From contig DFYV01000112.1 of the NCBI GenBank assembly GCA_002383425.1, forward strand, positions 1 through 6,475: DNA of 6,475 bases, given 5' to 3'. Made by a program: the position numbers and the translations under genes. Shown here piece by piece: positions 5,788-6,475 of the stretch. Within the stretch, counting starts at the first letter, position 1. Every line of letters starts with the position of its first letter. Origin of the DNA: Bacteroidales bacterium UBA4073. GTDB taxonomy: Bacteria > Bacteroidota > Bacteroidia > Bacteroidales > Tenuifilaceae. The notes beneath the pieces were generated by a model. It saw only the letters and a program-made list of their open reading frames with translations, searched no databases and had not been told where the DNA came from.

Positions 5788-5795
5788 TACCTTTG
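5788..5795 (+). promoter_or_regulatory. Housekeeping -7 element of purD
   Basis: TACCTTTG is an exact TAnnTTTG match ending 24 bases before the purD ATG. The -33 region has only a poor match (TTTC at 5768-5771). It lies 54 bases from the divergent ECF promoter of the sigma gene, so the two do not overlap. I saw no purine riboswitch or PurR-like box in the short leader. Confidence 0.6.
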
Positions 5796-5819
5796 TGGTC
5801 AAACCCCATTTTTAGGGAA

Positions 5820-6475
5820 ATGGAAAAAAAGCTAAATGTACTTCTACTTGGTTCAGGGGGCAGGGAGCATGCCCTGGCATGGAAAATTTCACAAAGCCCC
5901 CTTTTGGAAAAGCTCTTTATTGCCCCTGGCAATCCCGGAACTGCTCACCATGGCCAAAATGTACAATTAAACCCGCTTGATTTCGATGGGGTAAAGAAAT
6001 TTTGCATGCACAACCCTATTGATATACTTATTGTTGGACCGGAGGAGCCATTGGTAAAGGGCATACACGATTCATTCCTTACCGATAGTCGGGTGAATCA
6101 TATTCCCGTGATTGGCCCACGGAAAAGCGGTGCAATGCTTGAGGGGAGCAAGGATTTTGCCAAGGCGTTTATGTTCAGGCATGGAATACCCACCGCTCAA
6201 TACAAAACCTTTACAGCACAAACATTGAATCAAGCTAAGGATTTTCTTGGTACCCTAAAGCCCCCTTTTGTGCTTAAGGCCGATGGGCTTGCAGCTGGCA
6301 AAGGGGTGGTTATTGTTCCAACCCTTGCCGAAGCATACCAGAATCTCGAAGAGTTTTTTGCCGGGAAGTTTGGCGAAGCAAGCCAAAAGGTTGTGATTGA
6401 GGAATTCCTTAGCGGGATTGAGCTTTCGGTATTTGTGCTTACCGATGGTACATCGTACATCATACTTCCCGAAGC
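5820..6475 (+). CDS. purD: Phosphoribosylamine-glycine ligase (GAR synthetase), N-terminal half
   Basis: This cytosolic ATP-grasp ligase joins glycine to 5-phosphoribosylamine, forming glycinamide ribonucleotide in de novo purine synthesis. The frame runs off the window after 218 complete codons; the family is usually about 420-430 residues, so roughly half is seen. Hallmarks are LLLGSGGREHALAWK (8-22), APGNPGT (35-41), IVGPEEPLVKG (71-81), VIGPRKSGAMLEGSKDFAK (97-115), the ATP-grasp lysine segment VLKADGLAAGKGVVI (151-165) and VIEEFLSGIELSVFVLTDG (192-210). The N-terminal domain and the first part of the ATP-grasp domain look intact with no frameshift. The start is set by the initial MEKKLNVLLLG and by the promoter 24 bases upstream. 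It is divergent from the sigma gene and probably unrelated to it in function. Confidence 0.96.
   Translation, partial: MEKKLNVLLLGSGGREHALAWKISQSPLLEKLFIAPGNPGTAHHGQNVQLNPLDFDGVKKFCMHNPIDILIVGPEEPLVKGIHDSFLTDSRVNHIPVIGPRKSGAMLEGSKDFAKAFMFRHGIPTAQYKTFTAQTLNQAKDFLGTLKPPFVLKADGLAAGKGVVIVPTLAEAYQNLEEFFAGKFGEASQKVVIEEFLSGIELSVFVLTDGTSYIILPE

Noticed and set aside
5666..5932. Minus-strand frame crossing the sigma-purD intergenic region
   Set aside because: It is antisense to the conserved purD N-terminus and overlaps both the divergent promoters and the first bases of the sigma gene.

Overview
The window looks like chromosomal DNA from a member of the Bacteroidota, probably a Bacteroidales-like lineage. 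Three genes have the Bacteroidota housekeeping -7 element TAnnTTTG, each ending 24-25 bases before the start codon. Shine-Dalgarno sites are absent or weak. A typical Bacteroidota ECF sigma / anti-sigma / outer-membrane barrel locus is present, and the spacers carry repeat types often seen in this phylum. The organism is inferred from these traits, not from a database search.

Layout. Bases 1-186 hold no gene I can support. Bases 187-341 are a degenerate array with a 7-base period. Then, on the minus strand, comes kbl (361-1557, glycine C-acetyltransferase of threonine breakdown) with its promoter. A roughly 300-base spacer with a paired inverted-repeat element follows. Next is a small membrane protein with HExxH, of the DUF3267 putative-zincin family (1861-2436, minus). 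Bases 2476-3023 are repeat-rich non-coding DNA containing an inverted CTTTGTG/CACAAAG array, a perfect 14-base tandem duplication and a terminator.

The main system is a minus-strand cluster: ECF sigma factor (5191-5676), single-pass anti-sigma-like protein (4173-5186, 4 bases downstream) and secreted outer-membrane beta-barrel protein (3024-4100, ending at a terminator). The sigma gene and the barrel gene each carry an identical upstream motif, GCTGTAAC-N16-CGTC. Its shape is a classic ECF promoter (-35 with AAC, -10 with CGTC). The inferred circuit is that the sigma factor activates its own operon and, from a second internal promoter placed directly after the anti-sigma stop codon, the barrel gene. 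The anti-sigma protein would hold the sigma factor at the inner membrane until an envelope signal arrives. This two-promoter regulon read directly from the sequence is the most interesting result here.

Divergent from the sigma gene, on the plus strand, is the first half of purD (5820 to the window end, phosphoribosylamine-glycine ligase of purine synthesis). No tRNA, rRNA, CRISPR array, insertion sequence or defence gene was seen.
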